Translations under genes and position numbers: made by a program | Assembly (NCBI RefSeq): GCF_002699985.1 | Contig: NZ_LKBT01000023.1 | Span: 1 to 64,000 of the forward strand | DNA: 64,000 nt | Reading direction: 5' to 3' | Source: Pseudomonas sp. ICMP 561 | GTDB lineage: Bacteria > Pseudomonadota > Gammaproteobacteria > Pseudomonadales > Pseudomonadaceae | The notes under the pieces: model-generated | What the model was told of the DNA's origin: nothing | The model's input: the letters and a program-made list of their open reading frames with translations, nothing else | The model's database searches: none | In this document: positions 1 through 10,037 of the stretch, one piece after another | How the letters are laid out: each line of letters begins with the position of its first letter | Numbering within the stretch: the stretch's first letter is position 1

Positions 1-3000
1 CTGCCTTACGAGCTGCAACAGCAGTTCCGTCAACGGCACAGTGCACAGCTGCACAATCTGTATGGCCCGACCGAAGCGGCCATCGACGTGAGTTACTGGG
101 CCTGCGATGAAGAAAATGATCGGCATCAGGTACCGATTGGCCGACCTATCGACAACCTGCGGCTGTACATCCTCGACGCATTCCTGGAACCCGTGCCGCA
201 AGGCGTGGCAGGCGAGTTGTACATCGGCGGCGTGGGCCTTGCGCGGGGTTACCACCTGCGTCCGGGGCTGACCGCAGAGCGTTTCGTGGCCGACCCCTTC
301 ACGGCGGGCGAACGGCTGTATCGCACCGGCGACCTGGCTCGCTGGCGCGCAGACGGCGCCATCGAATACGTCGGGCGCATCGACCATCAAGTGAAGATCC
401 GCGGATTGCGTATCGAACTGGGTGAAATCGAAGCCCGCCTGCAAGGGCTGGAATCGGTCGAAGAGGCCGTGGTGATTGCCCGCGACACCCCACAAGGCAA
501 GCAACTGGTGGGTTATGTGGTGGTTCATGGCACTGAAGGCAGCGACAGCGAGAGCCTGCGCCGTGAACTGCTGGAGCACCTGCCGGAATACATGGTGCCT
601 GCGCAGATTCTAGTGCTGCCCGCCATGCCGCTGTCGCCTAACGGCAAGCTGGACCGTAAGGCCTTGCCGGAGCCTGACTTCAGCCAGCAACAGAAGCAAT
701 ACCAGGCGCCGCGTGATGAGCGCGAGACCCTGCTGGCAGGGATCTGGCAGTCGGTCCTGGGCATTGAGCGGGTCGGTATCGACGACAATTTCTTCGAGTT
801 GGGCGGCGATTCCATTGTCTCGATTCAGGTGGTCAGCCGTGCCCGTCAGGCTGGTCTGCAACTGAGCCCGAAAGACTTGTTCCTGCACCAGACCCTCAAA
901 GCCCTGGCCGCCGTTGCGCGTCAGGGTGACAGTGTGGCCGTGGTCAACGCACCTGCCAGCGGCCGCACGCCGTTACTGCCGATCCAGCACTGGTTCTTCG
1001 AACAGCAACTGCCACATCGCGCACACTGGAACCAGTCGGTATTGCTTGGTTGCCAGCAAACAGTGGACAGCACCGTGCTGGAGCGCGCCCTCGGGCACGT
1101 CTGCCAACTGCATGATGGTTTGCGCCTGCGTTTCGGCACTGAGCCGAGCAGTGCCGAATATGCCGTCTACGAACACGATCCCGAGCTGCTGTGGATTCGT
1201 CAGGCCGCAGATGCCGACGAATTGCTGATGCACTGCGAGGCGGCCCAGCGCAGCCTGGATTTGAGCCAGGGCCCACTGTTGCGTGCGCTGCTGGTGGAAT
1301 TGGCTGATGGCAGCCAGCGCTTGCTGTTGGTGATTCATCACTTGGTGGTAGATGGCGTTTCCTGGCGAGTACTGCTGGAAGACCTGCAGACGGCTTACCG
1401 GCAACTGGCGAGCGGAGTCAGCGTGCAACTGCCACCGCGCAGCAGCTCGTTCCAGCAATGGGCCGAGCGGCTGGCGGCCCATGCCCACAGCGCCGAAATG
1501 AGCGCCGAACTGAAATACTGGCAGACCAGCCTGCAAGGTCCGAGCGGTGATTTACCAGCGCGTGACCCACAGGCCAGCCTGAGCGGACGCCATGCGCGCA
1601 CGCACCGTGTTGAACTGGATGCCGCGACCACCGCCGCCTTGTTGCAGCAGGCCCCTGCGGTGTTCCGCACGCAGGTCAACGACCTGCTGCTCACCGCCCT
1701 GACCCGCAGTCTGTGCGCCTGGACGGGCGAAACCTCGGCGCTGGTGCAGCTCGAAGGACATGGCCGCGAAGCACTGTTCGACGACCTCGATCTAAGCCGT
1801 ACGGTCGGCTGGTTCACCAGCCTGTTTGCCCTGCGCCTGCACGACGGAGGTGAGCCGATAGCAACGCTGAAGTCGGTCAAGGAACAACTGCGTGGCGTAC
1901 CGCAGCGTGGCGTGGGCTATGGTCTGCTGCGTTACTTGGGTGGCGAAGGGCAAAGCCTGGCCGCACTGCCCCAGGCACGAGTCACGTTTAACTATCTGGG
2001 GCAGTTTGACCACAGTTTTGGCAGCGATGCTTTGTTCCAGCCTGCCAGCGAAAAATCGGGCGCCAACCGTGATGCCGAGGGTGCGCTGAGCAACTGGCTG
2101 AGCGTCGATGGCCAGGTCTTTGGCGGCAAGTTGAGCCTGCGCTGGACGTACAGCACAGCGATGTTCGATGACACAGCTATCGAGGCGCTGGCTCAGTCTT
2201 ATCTCGAGCAATTGCAGGGTTTGATTGCACTGTGCCTGGAGGAAGGCGCGGGCGGTGTCACACCGTCTGACTTCCCGTTGGCAGGCGTGGAGCAAACGCA
2301 GCTTGATGCCTTGCCGCTGGCCGCTCGGCAAATCGAAGACCTTTACCCACTGGCACCAATGCAACAGGGCATGCTGTTCCATGCCTTGTATGAAAACGAG
2401 GGTGGGGTTTATGTCAACCAGTTACGCGTCGACATCGACGGTGTTGATGCCGAGCGCTTCCGTACGGCGTGGCAGGCTGCGCTGGACAGCCACGACAATT
2501 TGCGCGCGAGCTTCCTTTGGGAAGGTCTGGCGCAACCGCTGCAATTGATTCATCGGCAACTCAAACTGCCGCTGGAAGTGCTCGACTGGCGCCATCGCGA
2601 CGATCAGGCCATCGGCCTTGAGGCGCTGGCCCAGGCGCAACGCGCCGCAGGTTTTGCCCTTGATCAGCCGCCATTGCTACGGCTGGTGCTGGTGCGGTGT
2701 GACGAGCAGCGTTACCAGTTGATCTATACCCATCACCACATCCTCATGGACGGCTGGAGCAACGCGCAGCTGTTTGCCGAAGTGTTGCAGCGCTACGCCG
2801 GGCAAGCCGTCGTAGCCAGTGGTCATTACCGCGATTACATTCAGTGGCTGCAGGGCCGTGATGCGTCCGCCAGCGAGGCTTTCTGGCAGACGCAACTGGC
2901 GGTGCTGGACGCGCCGACCCGCTTGGCAGAATGTGTGCCGCAGAGCACTGCGCAGGACGGTTTTGGCCAGGTACAACGCTTGTTGACCGTTGAGCAGGGC

Positions 3001-6000
3001 GCACGCCTGAGTGCGTTTGCCCGTCAGCACAAAGTCACCGTCAACACCGTGTTGCAGGCGGCCTGGGCGTTGCTGCTACAGCGCTACAGTGGCCAGTCCA
3101 CTGTGGTCTTTGGCGCGACCGTGGCCGGGCGTCCGGCTGAGCTGGCCGGGATCGAGCAACAATTGGGCCTGTTCATCAACAGCCTGCCAGTGGTGGTCAG
3201 CCCGCGTGCCGAACAGCCATTGGCAGATTACCTGCAAGCTTTGCAGGTACAGAACCTGCAACTGCGTGAACACGAACACACCCCGCTGAGCAACATCCAG
3301 CGAGCCTTTGCACAGGGCGGCGAGGCGCTGTTCGACAGCCTGCTGGTGTTCGAAAACTACCCGGTTGCCGAGGCCTTGCGTCAGGCTCCGGGCGGTTTGA
3401 GTTTTTCCGGCATGCAGGCGCAGGAAAACACTAACTACCCGTTGACGCTGATGGTTGCTCAGGGCGAGCGACTGCGCTTGAACTTTGACTACCGTTGCAG
3501 CCATTTCCACGCGGACACCGTGCAGAGCATCGGCGACCAACTGTTGCACCTGCTTTGGCAGTTCTGTGCCGACGGTCGCCAGCCGCTGGGGGAAATCGGC
3601 TTGCTGGACAGCAGCGCCCGTCAGCGCGTGCTGCGTGATTTCAACGCCAGCGCCATGGACTATCCGCGTCAGGCCTGCCTGCATCATTTGATCGAGCAAC
3701 AGGCTGCGCTCAATCCCCAGGCGCTGGCCCTGGACGACGGCAGTGCCCGGCTCAGCCACGCGCAGTTGAATGCGCGGGCCAATCGTCTGGCCCGCTGGTT
3801 GCGTGCTCAGGGTGCAGGCCCGGATTGTGCGGTCGGTGTTGCACTGGAACGTACTGTGCAGTTGCCTGTGGCGTTGCTGGCGGTGCTCAAGGCTGGCGCT
3901 GCGTATGTGCCGCTGGACCCTGAGTTCCCTGCTGAGCGTCTGGCGCACATGCTGGCCGACAGCGAAGTGCGCTTGCTGTTGACCCAGGAGCATTTATTGA
4001 GCGAACTGCCGGACAGCCAGGCGCAGGTATTCTGCCTTGACCGCGACTGGTCGCAACTGGACAGTCTGGCCGAGCACGACCTGCGCCCGGACGAATTGCA
4101 ACGGCCAGTGAACATCGACGACCTGGCGTATGTGATCTACACCTCCGGTTCCACGGGCAAGCCCAAAGGCGTGGCCGTGCGTCATGGCGGGGTGGTCAAC
4201 TTCATGTCAAGCATGGCTCGGGAACCGGGCCTGACAGGCCGCGACCGGGTGCTTGCGCTGACTTCGCTGTCCTTCGATATTTTCGCCCTGGAACTGTACC
4301 TGCCGTTGCTGGTGGGTGGCAGCGTGCAACTGGTGGACCGTGATTGCGCCCGTGACCCGACGCGGCTGCTGGCCACCGTGCTGGAAAAAGGTGTGACAGT
4401 GATTCAGGCGACGCCGTCGACCTGGACGCTGCTCAGCGCCCATGAGGATTTCTCGCGCCTGCAGGGCTGCCGTTTCTTCTGCGGTGGTGAGGCGCTGTCA
4501 GTCGAGTTGGCGGCGGTGCTCAGTGCCCAGGCGGATGAGCTGTGGAACCTCTATGGTCCGACCGAAACCACCATCTGGTCAGCGGCCTGGCGTATCCCTC
4601 GTGGCGGTCGGGCGTTGCTCGGCAAGCCGATTGCCAACACCCAACTGTACGTTCTGGATGCGGCACTGCACCCGCTGCCAGCAGGTGTCACCGGGGAGCT
4701 TTATATCGCCGGTGACGGCCTGGCACGTGGTTATCACGCACGGCCGGGGCTGACTGCCGAGCGCTTTGTAGCAGATCCGTTCAACGCGCAGGGCGGTTGT
4801 ATGTACCGCACCGGTGATCTGGCGCGCTGGAGTCAGGACGGTGTGCTGGAGTATTTCGGGCGTATCGACCATCAGGTCAAAGTGCGTGGTTTCCGTATCG
4901 AACTGGGCGAAATCGAGTCGTGCCTGCTGGCGTGCGACGGGGTGCGTGAAGCGGTAGTGATTGCCCGCGAAACTCCATTGGGCAAGCAACTGCTGGGCTA
5001 CGTCGTCGCTGACGGCGAGGCCGCTATCGGGCCCGAAGAGCTGCGCGCTGCGTTGCAGGCCCAATTGCCGGACTACATGGTGCCTGCACAGGTGATGGTG
5101 TTGACACGCATGCCACTGACGCCGAATGGCAAGCTCGACCGCAAGGCCTTGCCAGACCCGGATTTCAGCAGTTTGCAACAGCGTTATCAGGCGCCGCGCA
5201 GCGAGCTGGAACTGCGTTTGGCTGAGCTGTGGCAACAGGTACTGGGTCTAAAACAGGTTGGCATCGACGACAACTTCTTCGAGCTGGGTGGCGACTCCAT
5301 CGTGTCTATCCAGTTGGCTGGCCGCGCACGCCAGGCCGGGCTGCAACTCAGCCCGCGACAACTGTTTGAGCACCCCACCGTCGCCCAGCTGGCACAGGTG
5401 ATCACTGCTGTGGGCGCGCCTGCAGCGAATAGTGTCAGCGACTCGACGCCTGCACACACTGGGCATTTCCCGCTGGCGCGTCTGGACGCCGGGCAGATCG
5501 AGAAGCTGGGACTGGACCTGAATCAGGTCGAGAACCTTTACCCGCTGTCACCGATGCAGCAGGGCATGTTGTTCCATGCGCTGGACAATCCGGGATCCGG
5601 TCTGTACGTCAATCAGATCAGCGTGCCGGTAGAAGGCCTCGACAGCACGCGCTTCGCCCAGGCCTGGCGCCGCGCCGTGTCTCGCCACGACACGCTGCGC
5701 AGTGGTTTCATCTGGCAGAGCGGCCTGCGTGAACCGTTGCAGGTGGTGTATGCCACTGCCCCGGCGCAGTTGCGCCTGCGTGACGATGTGCAGGATATCG
5801 TCGCCTTCGCAGAAGCGGATCGTCTGGAAGGTTTCGACCTGGCCCGGCCGCCACTGCAACGCCTGACGCTGATCGATCTGGGTGAGGGTCGCCAGCATCT
5901 GATCTGGACCACTCATCACTTGCTGATGGACGGCTGGAGCGGCGCGCAACTGATCAAGGAAGTGCTGCAACTGTATGCAGGCGCCGAATTGCCAGCGGTC

Positions 6001-9000
6001 AGTGCGCGTTATGCGGACTACATCGGCTGGCTGCAACGCCAGGATGGTGTGGCCGCCGAAGCGTTCTGGCGTGCTCATCTGGCCCAGGTGCAGCAGCCGA
6101 CACTACTCGCCGACAGCCTCTCGCGCCCGGCAGAAGGTGAGGGTCACGGCCTGAGTTACAGCCACTACGATGCGACCGCTACCGAACGCCTGAAAACCTA
6201 TGCGCGCAGCCAGCGCATCACCCTCAATACCTTGCTGCAAAGTGCCTGGCTGTTGCTGTTGCAGCGTTACACCGGGCAGCAACAGGTAGTGTTCGGTGCC
6301 ACGGTGGCAGGGCGTCCGGCACAACTGCCGGGTATCGACAGCCTGCTCGGGCTGTTCATCAATACCTTGCCGATTGCCCAGGCACCCCAGGCTCAGGATG
6401 ATTTGGGCGAATGGCTGCGTCAGTTGCAGGCTTACAACGCCGAAGTACGCGAGTTTGAACACACGCCGCTGTATGACATTCAGCGTTGGGCCGGGCACAG
6501 CGGTCAGGCCTTGTTCGACAGCATCATCGTGTTCGAGAACTACCCGGTAGACGAGGCTCTGCGCCGTGATACCGGTAACGGCCCGCGCTTTGGCGAGCTG
6601 AGCCTGAAAGACGTGACCAACGTGCCGATGGACCTGGCTATACGTGTGGGTGAAGGCCTGGAGATTGAGTACCAGTACCTGCGCAGCCATTTCGACGCGG
6701 TGGCGGTCGAGCGTATTCGCGGCAACATGGAGCAGATACTCGACGCCATGGTCGCTGGTCAGGCGCGCTTTATTGGCGATCTGCAATGCCTGTCCGAGGC
6801 TGACCGCAGTGCCTTGAGCAATTGCCGTGGCCCGCATCAGGCTCGCTTGCCAGCGCCGCCTGTGCATCTGGCGATTGCAGATCAGGCGCGCTTGCGTCCG
6901 TCGTCAACTGCCTTGCTGTGCGGCACCGAACAGCTTGATTACGCCGCGCTGGAGCTTGGCTCCAATCAATTGGCGCATCATTTGATCAGCCTGGGTATCG
7001 GGCCGGAAGTGCGGGTCGGCGTGGTGCTGCCTCGCGGGGTTGCGATTCCGCTGGCACTGCTGGCAGTGCTCAAATCGGGCGGGGCTTACGTGCCGCTCGA
7101 CGCGGATTACCCGCGTGAGCGTCTGGCGTTCCAGATGGCCGATGCCGGAATTGCGTTGCTGATTACTGACAGCCGACTGCGTGAGTGCTTGCCGCTGCCC
7201 GACGGAGTTCTGTGTCTGGAGCTCGACACGCTGGATCTGAGCACCGAACGCAGCGATGTGCCGGCGGTAAAACTGGAGCCTGAAAACCTCGCTTACATCA
7301 TTTACACCTCGGGCTCCACGGGTCAGCCGAAGGGCGTCAGCGTGGCCCACGGCCCGTTGGCGATGCATTGCGCGGCGATTGGCGAGCTATATGAAATGGA
7401 CAGCTCGACCCGCGAGCTGCACTTCATGTCGTTCGCGTTCGACGGTGCTCACGAGCGCTGGCTGACCACGCTGGTACACGGGGGCAGTCTGGTGCTGCGT
7501 GGTGAAGAGTTGTGGACACCGGAGCAGGTCTACACGGTGCTGCACGAGCAGCGCATTGATGTGGTTGCCTTCCCGCCGGCTTATCTGCAACAACTGGCCG
7601 AGCACGCCTTGCGTGACGGTAATCCGCCACCGGTGCGGATCTACTGCTTCGGTGGTGATGCTGTGCCGAACGCCAGCTTTGAACTGGCCAAAAAGGCGCT
7701 GCGTCCACAGTGCATCACCAACGGTTACGGGCCAACCGAAACGGTGGTGACCCCGCTGCTCTGGAAAGCCGACGCAAACACGGCTTGCGATGCGGCGTAT
7801 GCGCCGATTGGTAAAAGCGTAGGTGCACGTCAACTGCATATCCTCGATCCGGACCTGCGCCCGGTGCCATTAGGTGTGGCGGGTGAGCTGTACATCGGTG
7901 GCGAAGGTCTCGCTCGCGGTTACCATCAGCGTCCTGACTTGACTGCCGAGCGTTTCGTGGCTGACCCGTTCAGCACAGACGGCGGCCGCTTGTACCGCAC
8001 AGGCGATCTGGTGCGTGGCCGAGTCGATGGCGTGATCGACTATGTCGGGCGTATCGATCATCAGGTAAAAATTCGCGGGTTCCGTATCGAACTCGGGGAA
8101 ATCGAAGCGCGTCTGCAGGAGCACCCGCAGGTTCGTGAAGCGCTGGTCGTCGCCCGCGACGGCCATAGCGGCAAGCAACTGATCGGCTATGTGGTCAACC
8201 ACCCAGGCGTTGCGCTGACTGGCGACGACTTGCGCAGTTACCTGCGCGCACGGCTGCCGGACTACATGGTGCCGGTGCAGGTCATGCTGCTGGAACGCAT
8301 GCCGTTGTCGCCTGCCGGCAAGCTCGATCGCAAAGCGCTTCCGGAGCCGCAATGGAACAGCGGCAGCTCGTATGTTGCACCACGTAATGACACCGAGCAG
8401 GTTCTGGCCGCGATCTGGCAAGAGGTGCTGCAGGTTGAGCAAGTCGGCATTCACGATAACTTCTTCGATCTGGGTGGCGACTCGATTCTCAGTCTGCAAG
8501 TGATTTCCCGGGTGCGTCAGGCCGAAGGCCTTGGGCTTGATATCCGTCTGCGTGATCTTCTGCAATACCAGACCATTGCCGGTCTGTTGGAGCGCGCCCA
8601 AGGGAGCACCGAAGCGGATGCTGCCGAGCCACAGGCGGTGGCCGAAAGTGTCGGTGATGAAGCGTTCGGGCTGATCCCGATTCAGCAATGGTTGTTCGAG
8701 CAGGACCTGCAAGCACCTGAGCACTTCAACCAGGCGATCCTTTTGCAGTGCCGCGAACCGCTGGACGTGGTGCATCTGGCTGCGGCGTTGCAAGCGGTGC
8801 TCAGCGAGCACGCCAGCCAGCGCCTGGCGTTTGTTCGCGGCAACGATGGCCAGTGGCGCCAGCGCTACTGCGAGCTGAGCGAACTGCAGGACGGACTGCG
8901 CGCCGACCCGGTGTTGTGGCTGCGTGATGCACTGGACAGCGAGGCCGCGCTTGCGATTGCCAACCAGGCCCAGCGCAGTCTGGACATTACCAACGGACGT

Positions 9001-10011
9001 TTGCTGCGGGCGGTTTACAGTGAGTTGGCCGACGGCAGTCAACGGCTGTTGCTGGTGGCTCACCACTTGGGTATCGACGGTGTCTCGTGGCGGATCCTGC
9101 TTGAAGACCTGCAACAGGCTTATACGCAGCTGTGCAACGGCCAGGTGCCGCGCTTCAGTGCGCGCACCAGCAGCTATCGGGCATGGGCGCAAAGTTTGCG
9201 CGAATATGCCGCGCATCCGCGTCTGCTGGCCGAGCTGCCGTACTGGTTGCAGCAAACCGAGCCTGCGGGCCTGGGCGAGCCGCCGCGGGATAACCCGCGT
9301 GGAAGCCAGCGTGTAGCGCATATGCAACAGGTGCAGTTACGCCTTGACCGCGACTTGACGGCGCAATTGCTGAAAGTTGCACCCGAGGCGTACCGCACGC
9401 AGATCAACGATTTGCTGCTCACGGCGTTGGGCCGCGTGCTGTGTCGCTTCAGTGACAGCGAGTCGGTGTTGCTCGGTCTTGAGGGCCATGGCCGCGAGGA
9501 CATTTTCGAAGGACTGGATCACAGTCGCACGCTTGGCTGGTTCACCAGTCTGTTCCCGTTGCGCCTGACGCCGGGGCAGGGCGGTTATGCCGAGTCGGTT
9601 GTTGCCACTCGCGAGCAACTGCGTGCGGTGCCTGATAAAGGTATCGGGCATGGCGTGCTGCGTTACCTGGGTGATGCCCAGACGCGCCGCTTGCTGGCAG
9701 GCAGGGTGCAACCGCGTGTGACCTTCAACTACCTGGGGCAATTCGACCAGAGCTTTGATGACAAGGCGCTGTTTGCGCCGCTGCAAGAGCGCCCCGGCGA
9801 TGCGTATGCCGCCAGTGCACCGCTGAATAACTGGCTGGAGATCATCGGTCAGGTTTACGACGGTGAGCTGGCATTACGTTGTCTGTTCAGTAGTCGGGTG
9901 TTCCGCACCACGACCGTCGAACAACTGATGGCGTTGTACCGCCAGGAACTGCAAGGCCTGATCCAGCACTGTTGCGCACAGGTCGCTGAACGCGAGCAGA
10001 TGCCGGTATGA
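1..10011 (+). CDS. Non-ribosomal peptide synthetase, 3' part (A)-T-E-C-A-T-C-A-T-E
   Basis: The frame is open from base 1 (it enters at adenylation motif NLYGPTE, nt 55–75), so the gene starts outside the window; 3336 residues are visible. Domain order by motif: end of an A domain; carrier site GGDSIVS (near 805); epimerization domain with HHLVVDG (near 1335); condensation domain with HHHILMDG (near 2730); A domain with YTSGSTGKPKG (near 4138); carrier (near 5290); condensation (HHLLMDG near 5915); A domain (YTSGSTGQPKG near 7303); carrier (near 8470); final epimerization domain (HHLGIDG near 9060). There is no thioesterase, so this is either not the last enzyme of the line or release is done in trans. 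Reading the specificity pockets by eye: first A ends L-I-D as in Ser-type domains; second reads D-I-L-Q-F-G-L-I-W, close to the Gly code; third reads D-G-E-A-C-G-G-V-T, not assigned. Neighbouring pvdA-, pvdE- and fhu-like genes point to a hydroxamate siderophore; the product is inferred. Confidence 0.95.
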   Translation: MPYELQQQFRQRHSAQLHNLYGPTEAAIDVSYWACDEENDRHQVPIGRPIDNLRLYILDAFLEPVPQGVAGELYIGGVGLARGYHLRPGLTAERFVADPFTAGERLYRTGDLARWRADGAIEYVGRIDHQVKIRGLRIELGEIEARLQGLESVEEAVVIARDTPQGKQLVGYVVVHGTEGSDSESLRRELLEHLPEYMVPAQILVLPAMPLSPNGKLDRKALPEPDFSQQQKQYQAPRDERETLLAGIWQSVLGIERVGIDDNFFELGGDSIVSIQVVSRARQAGLQLSPKDLFLHQTLKALAAVARQGDSVAVVNAPASGRTPLLPIQHWFFEQQLPHRAHWNQSVLLGCQQTVDSTVLERALGHVCQLHDGLRLRFGTEPSSAEYAVYEHDPELLWIRQAADADELLMHCEAAQRSLDLSQGPLLRALLVELADGSQRLLLVIHHLVVDGVSWRVLLEDLQTAYRQLASGVSVQLPPRSSSFQQWAERLAAHAHSAEMSAELKYWQTSLQGPSGDLPARDPQASLSGRHARTHRVELDAATTAALLQQAPAVFRTQVNDLLLTALTRSLCAWTGETSALVQLEGHGREALFDDLDLSRTVGWFTSLFALRLHDGGEPIATLKSVKEQLRGVPQRGVGYGLLRYLGGEGQSLAALPQARVTFNYLGQFDHSFGSDALFQPASEKSGANRDAEGALSNWLSVDGQVFGGKLSLRWTYSTAMFDDTAIEALAQSYLEQLQGLIALCLEEGAGGVTPSDFPLAGVEQTQLDALPLAARQIEDLYPLAPMQQGMLFHALYENEGGVYVNQLRVDIDGVDAERFRTAWQAALDSHDNLRASFLWEGLAQPLQLIHRQLKLPLEVLDWRHRDDQAIGLEALAQAQRAAGFALDQPPLLRLVLVRCDEQRYQLIYTHHHILMDGWSNAQLFAEVLQRYAGQAVVASGHYRDYIQWLQGRDASASEAFWQTQLAVLDAPTRLAECVPQSTAQDGFGQVQRLLTVEQGARLSAFARQHKVTVNTVLQAAWALLLQRYSGQSTVVFGATVAGRPAELAGIEQQLGLFINSLPVVVSPRAEQPLADYLQALQVQNLQLREHEHTPLSNIQRAFAQGGEALFDSLLVFENYPVAEALRQAPGGLSFSGMQAQENTNYPLTLMVAQGERLRLNFDYRCSHFHADTVQSIGDQLLHLLWQFCADGRQPLGEIGLLDSSARQRVLRDFNASAMDYPRQACLHHLIEQQAALNPQALALDDGSARLSHAQLNARANRLARWLRAQGAGPDCAVGVALERTVQLPVALLAVLKAGAAYVPLDPEFPAERLAHMLADSEVRLLLTQEHLLSELPDSQAQVFCLDRDWSQLDSLAEHDLRPDELQRPVNIDDLAYVIYTSGSTGKPKGVAVRHGGVVNFMSSMAREPGLTGRDRVLALTSLSFDIFALELYLPLLVGGSVQLVDRDCARDPTRLLATVLEKGVTVIQATPSTWTLLSAHEDFSRLQGCRFFCGGEALSVELAAVLSAQADELWNLYGPTETTIWSAAWRIPRGGRALLGKPIANTQLYVLDAALHPLPAGVTGELYIAGDGLARGYHARPGLTAERFVADPFNAQGGCMYRTGDLARWSQDGVLEYFGRIDHQVKVRGFRIELGEIESCLLACDGVREAVVIARETPLGKQLLGYVVADGEAAIGPEELRAALQAQLPDYMVPAQVMVLTRMPLTPNGKLDRKALPDPDFSSLQQRYQAPRSELELRLAELWQQVLGLKQVGIDDNFFELGGDSIVSIQLAGRARQAGLQLSPRQLFEHPTVAQLAQVITAVGAPAANSVSDSTPAHTGHFPLARLDAGQIEKLGLDLNQVENLYPLSPMQQGMLFHALDNPGSGLYVNQISVPVEGLDSTRFAQAWRRAVSRHDTLRSGFIWQSGLREPLQVVYATAPAQLRLRDDVQDIVAFAEADRLEGFDLARPPLQRLTLIDLGEGRQHLIWTTHHLLMDGWSGAQLIKEVLQLYAGAELPAVSARYADYIGWLQRQDGVAAEAFWRAHLAQVQQPTLLADSLSRPAEGEGHGLSYSHYDATATERLKTYARSQRITLNTLLQSAWLLLLQRYTGQQQVVFGATVAGRPAQLPGIDSLLGLFINTLPIAQAPQAQDDLGEWLRQLQAYNAEVREFEHTPLYDIQRWAGHSGQALFDSIIVFENYPVDEALRRDTGNGPRFGELSLKDVTNVPMDLAIRVGEGLEIEYQYLRSHFDAVAVERIRGNMEQILDAMVAGQARFIGDLQCLSEADRSALSNCRGPHQARLPAPPVHLAIADQARLRPSSTALLCGTEQLDYAALELGSNQLAHHLISLGIGPEVRVGVVLPRGVAIPLALLAVLKSGGAYVPLDADYPRERLAFQMADAGIALLITDSRLRECLPLPDGVLCLELDTLDLSTERSDVPAVKLEPENLAYIIYTSGSTGQPKGVSVAHGPLAMHCAAIGELYEMDSSTRELHFMSFAFDGAHERWLTTLVHGGSLVLRGEELWTPEQVYTVLHEQRIDVVAFPPAYLQQLAEHALRDGNPPPVRIYCFGGDAVPNASFELAKKALRPQCITNGYGPTETVVTPLLWKADANTACDAAYAPIGKSVGARQLHILDPDLRPVPLGVAGELYIGGEGLARGYHQRPDLTAERFVADPFSTDGGRLYRTGDLVRGRVDGVIDYVGRIDHQVKIRGFRIELGEIEARLQEHPQVREALVVARDGHSGKQLIGYVVNHPGVALTGDDLRSYLRARLPDYMVPVQVMLLERMPLSPAGKLDRKALPEPQWNSGSSYVAPRNDTEQVLAAIWQEVLQVEQVGIHDNFFDLGGDSILSLQVISRVRQAEGLGLDIRLRDLLQYQTIAGLLERAQGSTEADAAEPQAVAESVGDEAFGLIPIQQWLFEQDLQAPEHFNQAILLQCREPLDVVHLAAALQAVLSEHASQRLAFVRGNDGQWRQRYCELSELQDGLRADPVLWLRDALDSEAALAIANQAQRSLDITNGRLLRAVYSELADGSQRLLLVAHHLGIDGVSWRILLEDLQQAYTQLCNGQVPRFSARTSSYRAWAQSLREYAAHPRLLAELPYWLQQTEPAGLGEPPRDNPRGSQRVAHMQQVQLRLDRDLTAQLLKVAPEAYRTQINDLLLTALGRVLCRFSDSESVLLGLEGHGREDIFEGLDHSRTLGWFTSLFPLRLTPGQGGYAESVVATREQLRAVPDKGIGHGVLRYLGDAQTRRLLAGRVQPRVTFNYLGQFDQSFDDKALFAPLQERPGDAYAASAPLNNWLEIIGQVYDGELALRCLFSSRVFRTTTVEQLMALYRQELQGLIQHCCAQVAEREQMPV

Positions 10012-10037
10012 GCCGGACATTAGTTAATGAGGTGAGT

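Noticed and set aside
7870..9327. Long minus-strand open frame (485 codons) inside the NRPS gene
   Set aside because: It is antisense to intact A, T and E domains, has no family likeness and no ribosome site; long antisense frames are common in high-G+C genes.
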